Positions 1-11,041 of a stretch of 64,000 nt of DNA are shown one piece after another. Numbering within the stretch: the first letter of the stretch is position 1; every line of letters begins with the position of its first letter. Below the pieces are notes generated by a model. It searched no databases, was not told where the DNA came from, and saw nothing but the letters and a program-made list of their open reading frames with translations. This DNA comes from Alternaria dauci (lineage: Eukaryota; Ascomycota; Dothideomycetes; Pleosporales; Pleosporaceae), in the NCBI RefSeq assembly GCF_042100115.1, contig NC_091279.1:620001-684000 (forward strand), in the 5' to 3' direction. Both the position numbers and the translations under genes were made by a program.

Positions 1-310
1 GTACCGATGAAGAAATGCAATACCGGGCCATTCGCGTAGGGCGTTGCATTTCTTCGTCGGTGTGTTGCAATTGGATGAAGATGTCATCACGTTTCATATG
101 AGATGGGCATGTACGCCTCTTCGGCGATCTTTATGTCTACAATACGGGTCTCATCGCTCTCGAATTTCCCTGCATTATTTGTCCAATCGTAAACCGGCGG
201 ATTTCAACGGACTTCATTGATTGTATTGATCTAGGAAGGCAACCCACCCATCCTTTCTATCCGCCGTTGATATGAGCTTACAAACCATTAATTTGTCCAA
301 CCTCTAACTC
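1..310. other. Upstream intergenic sequence
   Basis: No reading frame or RNA gene was recognised. It ends at the start codon of the multi-exon gene at 311 and probably holds that gene's promoter. No clear TATA or other core element stands out. Confidence 0.4.
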
Positions 311-2392
311 ATGGATTACCTGGACGGTACAGCCCTAAGAAACAGCTGCGCGGAGTACGGCAAAGCATGGAATCGAACATTCAATGAGAGGAACCGCAAG
401 AAATCTGACCGCCCATTCCTGAAGTGCTTACGAGGAGTAAAAATGGAAAGGGAGCTTCTGGACGCTTTTCTTCAGGATACTGACAGCTCTATCTTGTCAC
501 GAGAAGTCCACCGAGTGGAAAGAATACTCGACAGCATACTGCGTGGAGACAATACGCTTGCTTGGGTAGAATCCCGTACGAGGGCTACTAGTTCCGATCA
601 ACCGCTACCTGAAAACCTCACGCCGGATGGATTAGCTAGTTTTATCAAGAACCGTGTGAGTCTATAGGCTAGTATACCGGACATGTTACTGGTCAATGAC
701 TAACCGCATCCAGTCAACAAGTGAGATATCGGATGCTGATGTCATTCGGCACTTGATGTATGTTCAAACTCTCTTAATCACTATACATCAAACGCCGGGT
801 CACTCTTACTTCTTGTAATCCTGTGTGCACGATCACTGACCATATCAGTTTCATAAGACAACTCGATCTGGACTTCGCATATGCTCTTGCAGCAAACTCG
901 TCATATAACGAAGTTCTGGCCTTGAGGCCTGCAATACGTAGACACGTAATGCGTGAAACGGCTATCAATGTACATGTACCAGTAGGTTACATGACGAACG
1001 CTAGGTCAACCTAATCTGATATGTCTTCCAGCACACTGGTTTCGAAACCTTTCGCCTGGAATTGAGCTTACCTTACCTGATCCTGGAAGAACGAAACCAT
1101 TTAGAATCATCTACTGTTGAAACAGGCTGCGGGATTGAACGACTGGACACAGATCTGTCGTTCTTGAAGATTGATGCAGATCAAGGCGACGGTCCAACGC
1201 GATTCTCCATATGGAAGGCACATGAAACAGTACTAGTGTTCGGTTGCGATGTCTTTGAATGGACGGGCTATGCATTCTCGGCCCGTTGTCCTTCCATGAA
1301 TGAAAGCCAAGATTTAACCCCAGAGACTGAAGCCGAAGATAACGATGATGGGATGCCGAATGAAGATATGTTTGCCACTGGCGATACGAACTACGATGAA
1401 CAGCATGTACTCGATGCCAACTCGCCAATACTGGACCCCAGAGTGTATTTTCTCTGCGTACTGGCGATCCGAGTAAAGATAATCTGCCAGCGGTATGATA
1501 GTTTGATTCGTACTCTCGAGTTAGGCGTTGATTATTGGGTCAGTTCTCGAGTCAGTATCTGATATTATTGGTTATACTTATCTACCATAGATCAAATCCG
1601 TATATACAGCCAGGAGCGCACGGTCTGTTCCGAATACGACGATCAATACTTCGCGACTAGGTGAGGAGATCAACCAGATACAAGAGGTTCTGCATGCCTT
1701 GAGAACACATCTATCACGCACCATAGCTGTATGGGTACGGTTCAGTGGGGCTGGTGGGGATATATCCTTCTTCTCTGACGTGAGCGATCAAAAAGCCAAG
1801 TTTGCACTACAGGACACAAGCGAATCATTTGCAGATCTGGAATTTCAATTACAAAAGCTGGACGGTGTAGATCGAACTCTAGAAGACGCGACCAAGGCTG
1901 TGAGTACAATGCTTCGGTACCATTACCAGAAGACTCTGACAACATAAGTAGCTTAAAAGGGCACTGACCGCCCAGAATTATCAGCTCGCCCGACAGACAT
2001 TGGAACTGAACAAGGACATAAACATCGTAGCAATTGAAAATCAGAAATCGGTGGCAGAAACGAGCCGAACGACGAAAGCAAACGTTCAAGTCAGTACAAA
2101 GTCACCCCAATCGAATAACTATTACTTACAGAATTAGCTGCTGCTGATAACCAGCCCTTTCGCATTTGCTCTACAATACTTTTGCGGCGAGCGAAACTTT
2201 CTCGGAATTGATCGTGGTCCGAAGGCTTTTGTGTTGTGTCTTTTTGTGTTGTTAGCCATTTTGCCACTAACAACACACGCTGTTGGAGCGCTCAGCTTGG
2301 CTAGAAACAAACTGATCAAGTTTGCATTGCAAAAGATGAGCGGCAAGCCTCGTCAAAGCAGAGAATCCGGTATGTCCATCTTTTTCTCCTAA
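311..2392 (+). CDS. Seven-exon predicted membrane protein, CorA-like architecture, function unknown
   Basis: Exons by frame and splice sites: 311-655, 714-757, 849-981, 1032-1538, 1591-1899, 1976-2089, 2138-2392. The phases join without a stop to give about 568 aa. Every intron is GT-AG and 48-91 nt long. The first 340 residues are soluble, with an acidic patch (PETEAEDNDD) before a segment beginning DPRVYFL. Helical, coiled-coil-like sequence follows. The last exon encodes two hydrophobic stretches (about residues 485-500 and 508-527) separated by a charged loop containing CGERNFLGIDR. This layout, long soluble N-terminus, helices, then two C-terminal membrane helices, resembles fungal CorA-like proteins. 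No GMN motif is present, so ion transport is not supported. The family assignment is inference; the exon structure is well supported. Confidence 0.6.
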
Positions 2393-2597
2393 GTCATGAG
2401 GGGTCACACTCCGCTATTATCACACCACCTCACATCCGATTAATTATGCTAGAATCGAATGATCTCACACACCTTGATGGCTCACATCCTGCCCAGACGG
2501 AGCTTTCACGTGTGGGGTGAAGTTCTTCATTTGTCATCCCGTTAACGAATTACGATGTTCATGACAATTTACAGTCTGAGAAGATTCATCTACCTCC
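2393..2597. other. Short downstream spacer
   Basis: Presumed 3' flank of the preceding gene. No coding signal was recognised. Confidence 0.4.
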
Positions 2598-2939
2598 CCA
2601 GTGGCGCTGCGATCCGTAAATCCAAATGCTATCATCAACGTATTGGGGGAATGGGTGCTGCTAAAGTATGTGCATCGCATCAGTGTCACGGAGCGCGACG
2701 TTTTTAAATTGGATGAACCGATCAAAGACATCCAAATGGATATTGCGACTATGTGATCCACGATAAATTGAATGCTCTTAACAAATTACGAAATCACCAA
2801 TCTGCCTGAGCAAGTGATTGATAGATGCCAACACATACGTTTGAATGTGGCACAGAACCATGTGACAGACATAGACGGGGGACAAAAGGTTCCTGCTATC
2901 TTGCGATTGAGTGAGAATTGTTCACGATGTGAGCTGTAA
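2598..2939 (+). other. Possible decayed coding fragments
   Basis: Two short open stretches read like protein: 2598-2756 (contains NVLGEWVLLKYVHRI) and 2790-2939 (contains LPEQVIDRCQHIRLNVAQN). Each ends in a stop, they lie in different contexts, and no intron I can place joins them convincingly. Neither has a good start codon. They may be exons of a broken gene or chance. The family is not recognised. Confidence 0.2.
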
Positions 2940-4960
2940 TTTCTTCCTTGTGCAGTCTTTACATCGGACGTGCTCACAAGATGGGCAGGTAGCCCCGTTT
3001 GGTTGTGGGATTGAAGGATGGCCACAAGCACACTAGAGCACGTCAGCATAGTCATCTAAGCTTCGTCATATACCAGTCACTCACACATTGCCAGATGATC
3101 AAGTACTTCTCCTTAGCCATAAACTGAATGGGAATATGAAATCCGGTTATTGGGTACAAATAACGGCTATTGCAGTACGTATGTTGCATGTTGCAAATCA
3201 AGAATCAAAATGTCTTTACACTATCGCGCCTCGACAGAAACACACAATACGTGGAGAAGACCCTGAGCCTCAGACGATAAGCCCTGATGATTCTCTAGTT
3301 GCCTTTAGCCTTTGTAGTATGGGGGTTCTAGAGAACGCTAACAGTCAAGAAGTCTGGTAGCGAGTCTGCAGAACCACTCAAGGTCTACCACATCCCGAGT
3401 TGGTAGATAGAGGGTGAGGGAAGGGCAGATAAATATACGCTTCGAATAGAGGATAAGGTAATAGCAGTTGTATCGTAAGATTGATATCTATAAGATATGT
3501 AAGCTACGCAATGCTGGGCTGATGTATACATACTCAGTGACGAGATGTGGTGTAAGTTGAGGCACGAGGGATGGGATTACTGGCCTACTGCTTTATGAGC
3601 CGCATGTATCATAAGGTGGTTATGACCACTCGTCCGGTGCCTAAGTACACCTGATAAATGACTTTTTTAGCGCACAGCGTAACCGGCACGGGACGTATGT
3701 GATCAATCTCGGCAGTGATCTGGAACACTTCCGTTAGCTTCAGAGACAAAACAAAAGTTTCCCGGCGACAAATCTGTCAGTCTGCGCATGGGTGACATGT
3801 TGTGCACTCGCATGGCGGCACATGGTTATAGCGACGAGGGCTTGTAAGGTGAAGACTATCAAGCGCCCAGGAACCTCGGGAATGTGGAGACACTCCGCCG
3901 GTCTACAGGGCTGATGCAATCATGTGGAAATCTTTTGAATTGGTATAACGAAGGAGACGTCTCCTTTGACTCTACGCTTGGAGTGATTACATACGCAGTG
4001 TCCTGACGCGTGCCTAGACGCGGTCCCTTCGCTGCACGTCATCATTCTTGCCTGGATTTGCTCTTGCTGTCGAAACGGACCGATTATCGCGCCAACAGGA
4101 GCGACATGAGCATTCTTTTCGCGAAATCAGCCTGCGCAAGGGTTCCTGCCTTGTGATTGCGGGGCAGGGCAACCGAGCGGGGTATCGAAGGCCCTTTCTT
4201 ACAAAGAAAGCTGAGTCTACTACGACAGCGTGCATTTTCCCAATTCATCACTACCTGAGAACCTCGAAGTGCTGGCTCGGACTACCTAGGTATCTGATGC
4301 TTGGATACATAGGTAGTGCTTATAAGACATCTAGAAGTCAAAGCACGATTGCAGCCACGTTATAGCCTTACAAGGTTAGCAGACGAAATAAAGACATGAC
4401 GGCAGGTGCATACTGAGTTTAACGGGACAAGCAGCGTTTACCTAGTAGAGAAGTATACTGACTAAACTTTGAAAAGAATCCAGCAAGATGATATGATAGC
4501 CACCCAGCGAGCTCTTTATAGGTACAACAGAGAACTCAGAGTCATAGACAAGAGCAGTCGTATTGGACCACTCCACTTTGCCTCTTCACCACTGCGATCT
4601 CACGCAGCAGCACCCATTTTCATCCAATCAGTCAATCAGTTATGTACTGTCCAATGAGTGCTCCCATTTAAGCATGGTGCATGCCAATGCTATCATATGC
4701 AAACAACCACCAATGGCGAGTGACCACGATAGTGGGCTGATGCCTAATCTCATACGGCCATATTCAAATAAGGCTGAGTTTTGAAGGTCTCCAAAGATAC
4801 TCAGAACAGGTCCAGCCGTGGATGAGATACAGCACATCAAACCTCCGAGATCCTCTGGCTTCCTCCTTCATCAGGATTTCTTTCGCACATTGTAGACACG
4901 TACCGTTTTGAACGTGAGCCAAACGAAAAACCAGTCACAATTGCCGTGCGACAAGGCTGA
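2940..4960. other. Gene-poor stretch
   Basis: About 2 kb without a supported gene. A 90-codon ORF at 3088-3360 (+) has no recognised motif and might belong to the decayed fragments just upstream. A short open stretch ending at the stop just before 4961 (contains FEREPNEKP) could be a terminal exon of something lost, but nothing upstream connects to it. No tRNA, terminal inverted repeat or transposase was seen. Confidence 0.35.
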
Positions 4961-6985
4961 ATGCTAGCTATGTCGACCCTGTCAACTCTCGAGATAGACG
5001 GTCTAAGAAGTCTGCTGGAAGGTCTCTCCGTATCCAATGCGGAGGCATGTTGTTTTGAATCCAGAGTTTTCAGTAACCCCCTGGAGGTCTTTCGCGCATC
5101 ATTGGCTCAACTTCTCTCAGTCCTCGCGGAGTGTGATATCCAAGATGCAGTCAGATCCATACAGTGGCCAAATAACATATGCAGCGGAGACCTATCTGTT
5201 ACCGTTCCAAGACTAAGGCCAGGGTGCAAGCCAGCTGAGATATCGGTGGACATAATGAACAAGGTCTTATCCCATCTCAACCGTGTATTATCCAGCTGAC
5301 ACCATGGGCAGTTTCCCACAGACCATAGCCTCTTTGACCCTCCTCTTCCCGATGGTGTACACCTGCGTTTCTTTCTGAAGCTCGACGCGATCCCGCGCTT
5401 TCTGTTACCATACGTGTTGGATAGGAAGAGCTCGTACGGCTCCGTCCTATCTTCCTCTACATTGCATGAGGCGCGTAAGAAGCTCGTAGTTGAGCTTTCT
5501 TCTCCCAACATAACCACTGAGTTCCAAGGAAAGCACCTGCGAAGCACAATTATCGGTGGATTTATCGGCCGACTGCACGAGCTGATGGGATATGAGGTGA
5601 CACGCATCAACTACTTGGGCGATTGGGGGAAGCCCATCGCCTTGCTATATGTTGGTTGGTCGAGGTACGGCTCAGAAGAGGCATATGAGGCAGATCCGGT
5701 CGGACACCTTCTGGAAGTCTACCACAAGATTGAAGAAGATTTCAAACCCGAACAAGCTGCAAGTAAGCAAGCGCGTGACGAAGTAGCGAAAGAAGGGGAA
5801 GACAAGGGGGAAGCGCAGGCGGAGATCGAGAGCAAGGGCATCTTCGCAGAGCGCAATGAAGCCTTCAAGAAGCTAGAGGATGGTAATGAAGAACTTGTAG
5901 CTTTTTGGAAACGCGTAAGGGGCGTCAACATTGACAACTACACCAAGTTCTACGAGAGACTAGGTGTACGTTTCGATGAGTACTCGGGCGAATCACAGAT
6001 CAGTCCCGATACCATGGCGGAAGTTGAGCAGATGTTGAAGGAGAAGGGGATATCAGAAGAGAGTGGAGGTTCTCAGATCATCCACATGCAGAACCTAGGT
6101 GCGAAGGCTGGTACGGCCATCATCCGCGATCGCTCCGGTAGCAGTACCTATCTCCTCCGAGACCTTGCCGCCGTCCTCGAACGGTCGAGGAAATACTCAT
6201 TCGACAAGATGATATACGTGGTGGCCAGTGACAACAGTGTGCACTTCACGCAGCTTGTCAAGGTTTTGGAGGCACTTGACATGAAGGAGCTCGCTAGCAA
6301 GCTACACCACGTCAAGTTCAGTGAAGCGTCGAAGATGGCGGCGACACTCGGGAGAGGGTACAAGCCACAGGGCATACTGGACGCGTGCGAGGAGGCGATG
6401 ACAGCTTTCTCGGAAGCTGATGCTGAGAAGCTTGAATCAATCGGTGGTCCAGACGATACCAAGGAAGCACTGGCAACATCTGCACTGCTTGTGCAAGAGC
6501 TTTCGACCCGCTTAACTACAACACATGCCTTTGATACTAGCACGATGGCTTCTTTCAAGCTCGGATCAGGACCGGATTTGCAGTACTGGCTGTCGAAACT
6601 CCGCCTACTACTCAAAGGTGCTGACGCTGCAGACGAACTCTCGGACAAAGACTATGAAACTTTGGCTGAAGAGGAACCAGCCAATCTCTTGCGCGTTCTG
6701 GCCCAGTACCTGGAAGTTATAAATGCGACGTATCACTCGCTCGAGCCGGCTGGTGTGGTCACGTATCTCGCTAGTGTAACAGAGCAGCTCGCCGAATGCC
6801 TCGCGGAGGATGAGGCGGATGAGGCGGATGAGGCTGAGGGCGAGAAGGATGTGAAGATAGTTCCCGGGCTTGCTGCATTGTATGAAGCGACTGCAGTCGT
6901 GTTGGAGAATGGCATGAAGCTGTTGGGACTGGCCCCGATCGCGCAGTCGCTGCCGGAGAGGGCGGATACGCCTGTGATGGGATGA
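4961..6985 (+). CDS. Divergent arginyl-tRNA synthetase-like protein
   Basis: Two exons, 4961-5263 and 5312-6985 (48-nt intron), give about 658 aa, normal length for a fungal ArgRS. An in-frame TGA directly precedes the ATG. The N-terminal ArgRS add-on domain is present (IQWPNN near residue 60), then the class I core with NYLGDWGK, the insert FDEYSGESQ, TTYLLRDLA-like STYLLRDLAAVL, and a C-terminal anticodon-binding domain. Key sites are altered. The HIGH region reads FQGKHL (172-177). The KMSKS-equivalent loop reads KMAATLGRG (about 442-450) instead of GMS[ST]R.G. The usual GDTGPYLQY.HAR segment is GSGPDLQYWLSKLR (about 520). An acidic DEADEADEAEGE tract interrupts the C-terminal domain. Filamentous fungi may tolerate a KH-type HIGH variant, but the second loop change suggests weak or absent aminoacylation. 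It is probably a paralogue of the housekeeping enzyme, a pseudo-synthetase or specialised copy. Confidence 0.85.
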
Positions 6986-7328
6986 ATAGCAGTTGTCCAG
7001 ATTGTCGATAACTGTATTTTGGGTCTGGATAGGCGTGTTGATTTGGTCATTGATGTCGCTGGCCTTCAGCCTACCCCCTGAAGCGTCTCTGGAGGCTGTC
7101 CGTCACTGCTCTGCTGTATTTCAACGCCATAACGAATGATGACTAGTATTTGTGGATAGTTTCTAGTAGGATGGAGGCCCACTCTACACGCTCGACAGTG
7201 CTGGTGGGGTAGTGGCTGTCAAACTTCGCCCTGCAAACTTTTCGTAAATCTCTGCGAACCCCTTGTTTCTTGACCCGATTTTCATTCTTTCAATATATTC
7301 GTATCATCTCCTCTTCTTTTCATCCAAG
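6986..7328. other. Intergenic: ArgRS-like 3' flank and tRNA upstream region
   Basis: Pyrimidine-rich sequence precedes the tRNA. No ORF of note. Confidence 0.4.
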
Positions 7329-7427
7329 TCCGATATGGTCTAGTGGCTAGGATTTGCCGCTCTCATCCGCAGAGTCAGTTCACTGTATAGTGCCGGCAAG
7401 GCCCGGGTTCGATTCCCGGTGTCGGAA
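7329..7427 (+). tRNA. tRNA-Glu (anticodon CUC) with a 27-nt intron
   Basis: The acceptor stem TCCGATA pairs with TGTCGGA (one T-G pair), with A as discriminator at 7427. The D-arm contains GGTCTAGTGGCTAGG. The anticodon stem TGCCG (7355-7359) pairs with CGGCA (7394-7398). The anticodon CTC is at 7362-7364 and is followed by A37. An intron of 27 nt (7366-7392) sits after position 37, the standard eukaryotic site. The T-arm reads CCGGG-TTCGATT-CCCGG, which doubles as box B. The mature tRNA is about 72 nt, and no CCA is encoded, as expected for a nuclear gene. Confidence 0.95.
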
Positions 7428-7433
7428 TTTCTC

Positions 7434-7438
7434 TTTTT
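7434..7438 (+). terminator. RNA polymerase III terminator of tRNA-Glu
   Basis: A run of five T begins 7 nt after the tRNA. A back-up T6 run lies at 7442-7447. Confidence 0.8.
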
Positions 7439-7447
7439 GCCTTTTTT

Positions 7448-8143
7448 CCAGAGGCGAAAAATGTTCTTTTTGCCCGCCGTTCGAACAGGAAAATTCTTGG
7501 GCTGGACACGACCACAACAAACAACACACTCATGCTCTCCGCATCAAAAAGACAGGCTAGTTTAACCTGCTATTTTTCCGGACCTGCATTTCTCTCGCAT
7601 CCCCTACTGCATGAGAGTCATGTCCGAGCGGGCGATTTTCATTTCCACAACCGACTTCCCATAATCTTTCCTTTTGCTGCATCGATGCTGCCTCGCAAGA
7701 TGGATGTGTCCCGTAAGCCAAGCACTTGGCCTTGGAGGTAAGCTTTGGGTAGACTCACCTGCGCATTCTAAGCATCGCATCGCGTCATCCACTTTCTTAG
7801 TCCTCAAACGATCCTCCTGCTTTACCATCTTCCATAATATGTTTGTCACCATGAGTCTGCGAGCTTCCAGCCACGCGCGCGCCCCTGAGTTTAGCAAGCA
7901 ACAAATCGAGGTAGCGCGTTTCGCCTCGCCCGTATTTGCTGATGCATCATCACACACCAGGCACAGAACAGTCGCGATTCGTCGCCTCAACGCTGCAAGC
8001 GATGGTGGCGTCTGATCGGATAAAATAATGTAGTATTGACTACGGGCTGTGTCACAGGGAGGAAATGATGTATAACTTCAAGCCCAGTCCGCTGTAGCAG
8101 CAGCATTGTATCTCTCCAAGTTCATTCCCGCCGGACTCTCAGC
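7448..8143. other. Intergenic, likely promoter of the GPI protein
   Basis: ORFs on both strands overlap each other here (about 7604-8015) but lack motifs or splice logic. The final 100 bases run into a pyrimidine-rich leader before the ATG at 8144. Confidence 0.4.
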
Positions 8144-8959
8144 ATGCGTTCTTCCACTTGTGTCGCTTTGTTCGCCGGCGCTGCCATTGCGCAAGATTCT
8201 GCGACAATTTTCAACCTGTTCCAGTTCGATAGCACTCTCACCGTGCTAGGTTCCGATGCCAGCGCGACAACCTACCAGAAGAGCTGTCCCTCAGACAATG
8301 CTGGTATCTCTGTGATACCATCTGATCTACGTATGCTGCAAACAATTGACGAAGGAGTTATGCTGACATCTGAAGTAAACACGGAGGACCCTTTTACACC
8401 CGATTCGACTCCAATGCCTACGCCCGCGCCTCGCATGCGCCGTCAAGACGATGCTCCCAACGATGATTACTCCCTCTGCGAGCCTTATACCATCATACAA
8501 GGTCCTGAGACGTACGAGATGCACCTCACGGACCCAACTCCAGGCGCATGGACCGTGGATGTTGCCTGCAGCTGGCAAGGGGCGATGACAACGGCAGACC
8601 TAACGTGTGACGCCACCAATCGCGGAATCTACCCAGGCCTCAGTACCACCGAGACGAAGAGTGTTTTGTCGGCGAGCGAGTTACAGGACATGGCAGCATA
8701 CCAAGTGGTGGCTTTGGTGACTGCAAGTGGTGCGTCTTCGTCAGGATCGCCTTCAGCAACTCAGACTTCAGGATCGCCTTCGGGAAGTCAAACTTCAGCA
8801 TCTACTGGCTCAGGGACAGGAGCGACGTCGCCCTCAAGGTCTGGATCTGGTACCGCTGCGACGCCGAGCACTGGTCTTGCGCCTGCTGGGTCAATTCCGA
8901 AGGCGATGGCGATGGTTGGAGGTGCCGTCGGTATCTTTGCCGCAGCCATGGGTTTGTGA
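8144..8959 (+). CDS. GPI-anchored secreted cell-surface protein
   Basis: A single exon of 271 aa. It begins with a secretion signal (MRSSTCVALFAGAAIAQ, cleavage probably after AIA or AQ). The ectodomain of about 170 residues has scattered cysteines (e.g. SLCEPY, VACSW, LTCDAT). About 60 residues rich in Ser/Thr/Gly with repeated SGSPS.TQTS units follow. A hydrophobic tail after AGSIPKAM is typical of GPI-anchor addition. Such proteins are exported, O-mannosylated on the Ser/Thr tract and fixed to membrane or wall. No catalytic motif is seen, so the role is unknown. Fungal small secreted GPI proteins of this layout are common and diverge fast. Confidence 0.85.
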   Translation: MRSSTCVALFAGAAIAQDSATIFNLFQFDSTLTVLGSDASATTYQKSCPSDNAGISVIPSDLRMLQTIDEGVMLTSEVNTEDPFTPDSTPMPTPAPRMRRQDDAPNDDYSLCEPYTIIQGPETYEMHLTDPTPGAWTVDVACSWQGAMTTADLTCDATNRGIYPGLSTTETKSVLSASELQDMAAYQVVALVTASGASSSGSPSATQTSGSPSGSQTSASTGSGTGATSPSRSGSGTAATPSTGLAPAGSIPKAMAMVGGAVGIFAAAMGL

Positions 8960-9450
8960 GCTTGTTACATTTAATCTCTTGTATGTTTGTCGCCTCCAGG
9001 CGTATTCTTTGGTAGGTGATGGCGTTATCATTGTGTCTTTGTGGCCCGAACAACCGTCGATTTATTTCTGTGTTGTCAAGTCTTCTTCCTCCGTGTCTAA
9101 ATCTACATGCCGACTTTTCACCTTGTTTCTCTTGTCATGGGCGTCTATTCGTGCTGGCGGGTCCATGGTGAATGCGGAAGCAACAGCCCACATTGCGCCT
9201 GCACGTGACTACGTGTAATGCAAGACGCGACGGTGCATCAGCGGCCGACTATTGTTTCCGCTGACCCCACATTCAAACAGCACATCGTTTGCTGAGTTGT
9301 GACATATATTGGTGTCGTTCACTAGGCCCTGCGGTCACGACTCCTCTTTATCTCACCTTCTTTGTAGTGCCCTTGTCTGCAACCCACGCCACATTTCAAC
9401 ATATCCCACCTGACCTTGGCATCCAACTATCAACAAACACAACAACTGAC
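8960..9450. other. Intergenic, GPI gene 3' flank and next promoter
   Basis: The reading frame of the downstream gene stays open upstream of 9451 but has no ATG there, so this part is taken as 5' leader. Nothing else was recognised. Confidence 0.4.
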
Positions 9451-10323
9451 ATGGCAGTCGCTATGTCCGGTTCGCCAACGGCTACCGCAAACCCAAAGTC
9501 GCGATTACTGGGATCACTTACGCGACATGTCTCTGCGCCTGTGAGCCCACTCACACTCGAATTTTGTCGACCACGTGAGGGAAGCATCGATGCCAACCAC
9601 CAACATGCCCTGCCGTCTCCAAAATCACCGCATATGGCTACAAGATCCAAGCATGGTCTCCTGAGTGAGCTGTCCTGGGCGCAGTCACTCGCCGCTCGCC
9701 TGCGCCGTGACCGAGACAATTGGCGCTCACTCGCCCTCAAACAAGAACAAGACCTCAGGACTGCACACCGTGACCTCGAAGACCAAACTCGGAGTATCTC
9801 GGAATTGGAAGAGGAGAATGCCAAACTTAGGTTTCGCCACGAGGAGGACACGACAGCTGGCAGGCAACTCTATTCGCGCTTCCACGTACTCATCTCCAAG
9901 CACGACAAACTCGTCGATCAGTTCAATGATGCTATACGCACCGTCGCCCGCCTTAAGAGGAGTGACCGTACCAAGGACAATGTACAACAGCGCAATCTGA
10001 GGTTGAAGGCTACGCTGCAACGTTACACTTCTCAGGGTATCTCAGCTGCTACCCAGGCGGCTGCAGATACCGAATTCGCTCTCAGGGAAGCACTCGCGTT
10101 GGCTAATGAGCGGATTGAGGAGCTGGAGACAACAGGCGAGGCGTTGCTCGATGCATTGGAAAGGCGCAACAATAGCTGTGGCAGCGACGATGATGGAGAA
10201 GAGATGAGGGAAGGGGATGTCGAAGCAGGGCTCTTGGGAGAGGAGGTGGCATTCCGCGGTGTTCTCGAGGATGAATCTTTCAAGGAGCAGAAGGCTCTTT
10301 GGCAGGATCTATTGGATGATTGA
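9451..10323 (+). CDS. Coiled-coil protein of unknown function
   Basis: A single exon of 290 aa. The start at 9451 was chosen because it is the first ATG in the frame and sits in a good context (GACATGG). The first 70 residues are Ser/Pro-rich and probably disordered. From about residue 75 to 230 the sequence is heptad-like and charged (for example LRTAHRDLEDQTRSIS and ELEEENAKLRF), consistent with a long coiled coil. The tail is acidic (GSDDDGEEMREGD) and ends in WQDLLDD. No enzymatic motif is present. A scaffold or cytoskeleton-linked role would fit but is only a guess. Confidence 0.75.
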   Translation: MAVAMSGSPTATANPKSRLLGSLTRHVSAPVSPLTLEFCRPREGSIDANHQHALPSPKSPHMATRSKHGLLSELSWAQSLAARLRRDRDNWRSLALKQEQDLRTAHRDLEDQTRSISELEEENAKLRFRHEEDTTAGRQLYSRFHVLISKHDKLVDQFNDAIRTVARLKRSDRTKDNVQQRNLRLKATLQRYTSQGISAATQAAADTEFALREALALANERIEELETTGEALLDALERRNNSCGSDDDGEEMREGDVEAGLLGEEVAFRGVLEDESFKEQKALWQDLLDD

Positions 10324-11041
10324 GAGTGGCGACATGAAAAACATACGCTAGTATGTAAACGTATTGGGAGAGTGATGTACGGTAACGCGCGCTTTGTCGC
10401 CTTCGACCGTCTCCGTTCAGTCATGAGTAAAGAGAGATACGAGATGTAAGAAACGAGGCAAGATACTGCACTACAGACATACGTTTTTTGAAGCGCTCTG
10501 AGTGGTTGGTTTCGAATGAGACGAGATGCTGTGGGAGGCTGGAAATCCACCAAGCGGGATTTTGACGTCATCCACGACGCGCTAACCCAATACAGCGGAT
10601 GTCTTTGGAATTGGCGCACTCAAATCATGTCCTGAATCTACGCGACACAGCCATAACTTTGTAAAAGTTGCGATCATATTTCAGTCATATTTCCAGGAAA
10701 CTGAATAGTAGGACATGATGTATGGCCATTTAATAAGTATAGTTTCGCTACTCCAATGCAGCTACAGTGTCTAGGAAGCGCGAGCAGCAAGATGTATACA
10801 AGGAAACCTTTGTACAAAACTCTATCATCCTTTGCACTCGAAACGATCTTCTACACGCCAAAACCATAACATAGGAAATGGATACCAGGAAAACAAAGAG
10901 GAATTCAAACGCTCAGAACCGAGAATCAAGCCGAATACATGTGAAGTTGTAGATACAATGAGAGGCATATCGCGAGTGCGGCCTCTGCCGACCTGGATCG
11001 TGAGCCGCCACGATATCCATCTACACACGACGCACACACAT
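10324..11041. other. Intergenic between convergent genes
   Basis: It lies between the 3' ends of the coiled-coil gene (+) and the membrane-protein gene (-). Several overlapping ORFs are antisense shadows or lack motifs. Nothing supported. Confidence 0.4.

Noticed and set aside
6148..6648. 166-codon minus-strand ORF
   Set aside because: Antisense to the ArgRS-like gene; Ser/Ala-rich shadow.
10563..10570. TGACGTCA octamer (also at 22706-22713) as a bZIP/CRE site
   Set aside because: About one copy of a given palindromic octamer is expected by chance in 64 kb, and two is not notable. Kept only as a note on the 22.4-23.3 kb promoter.
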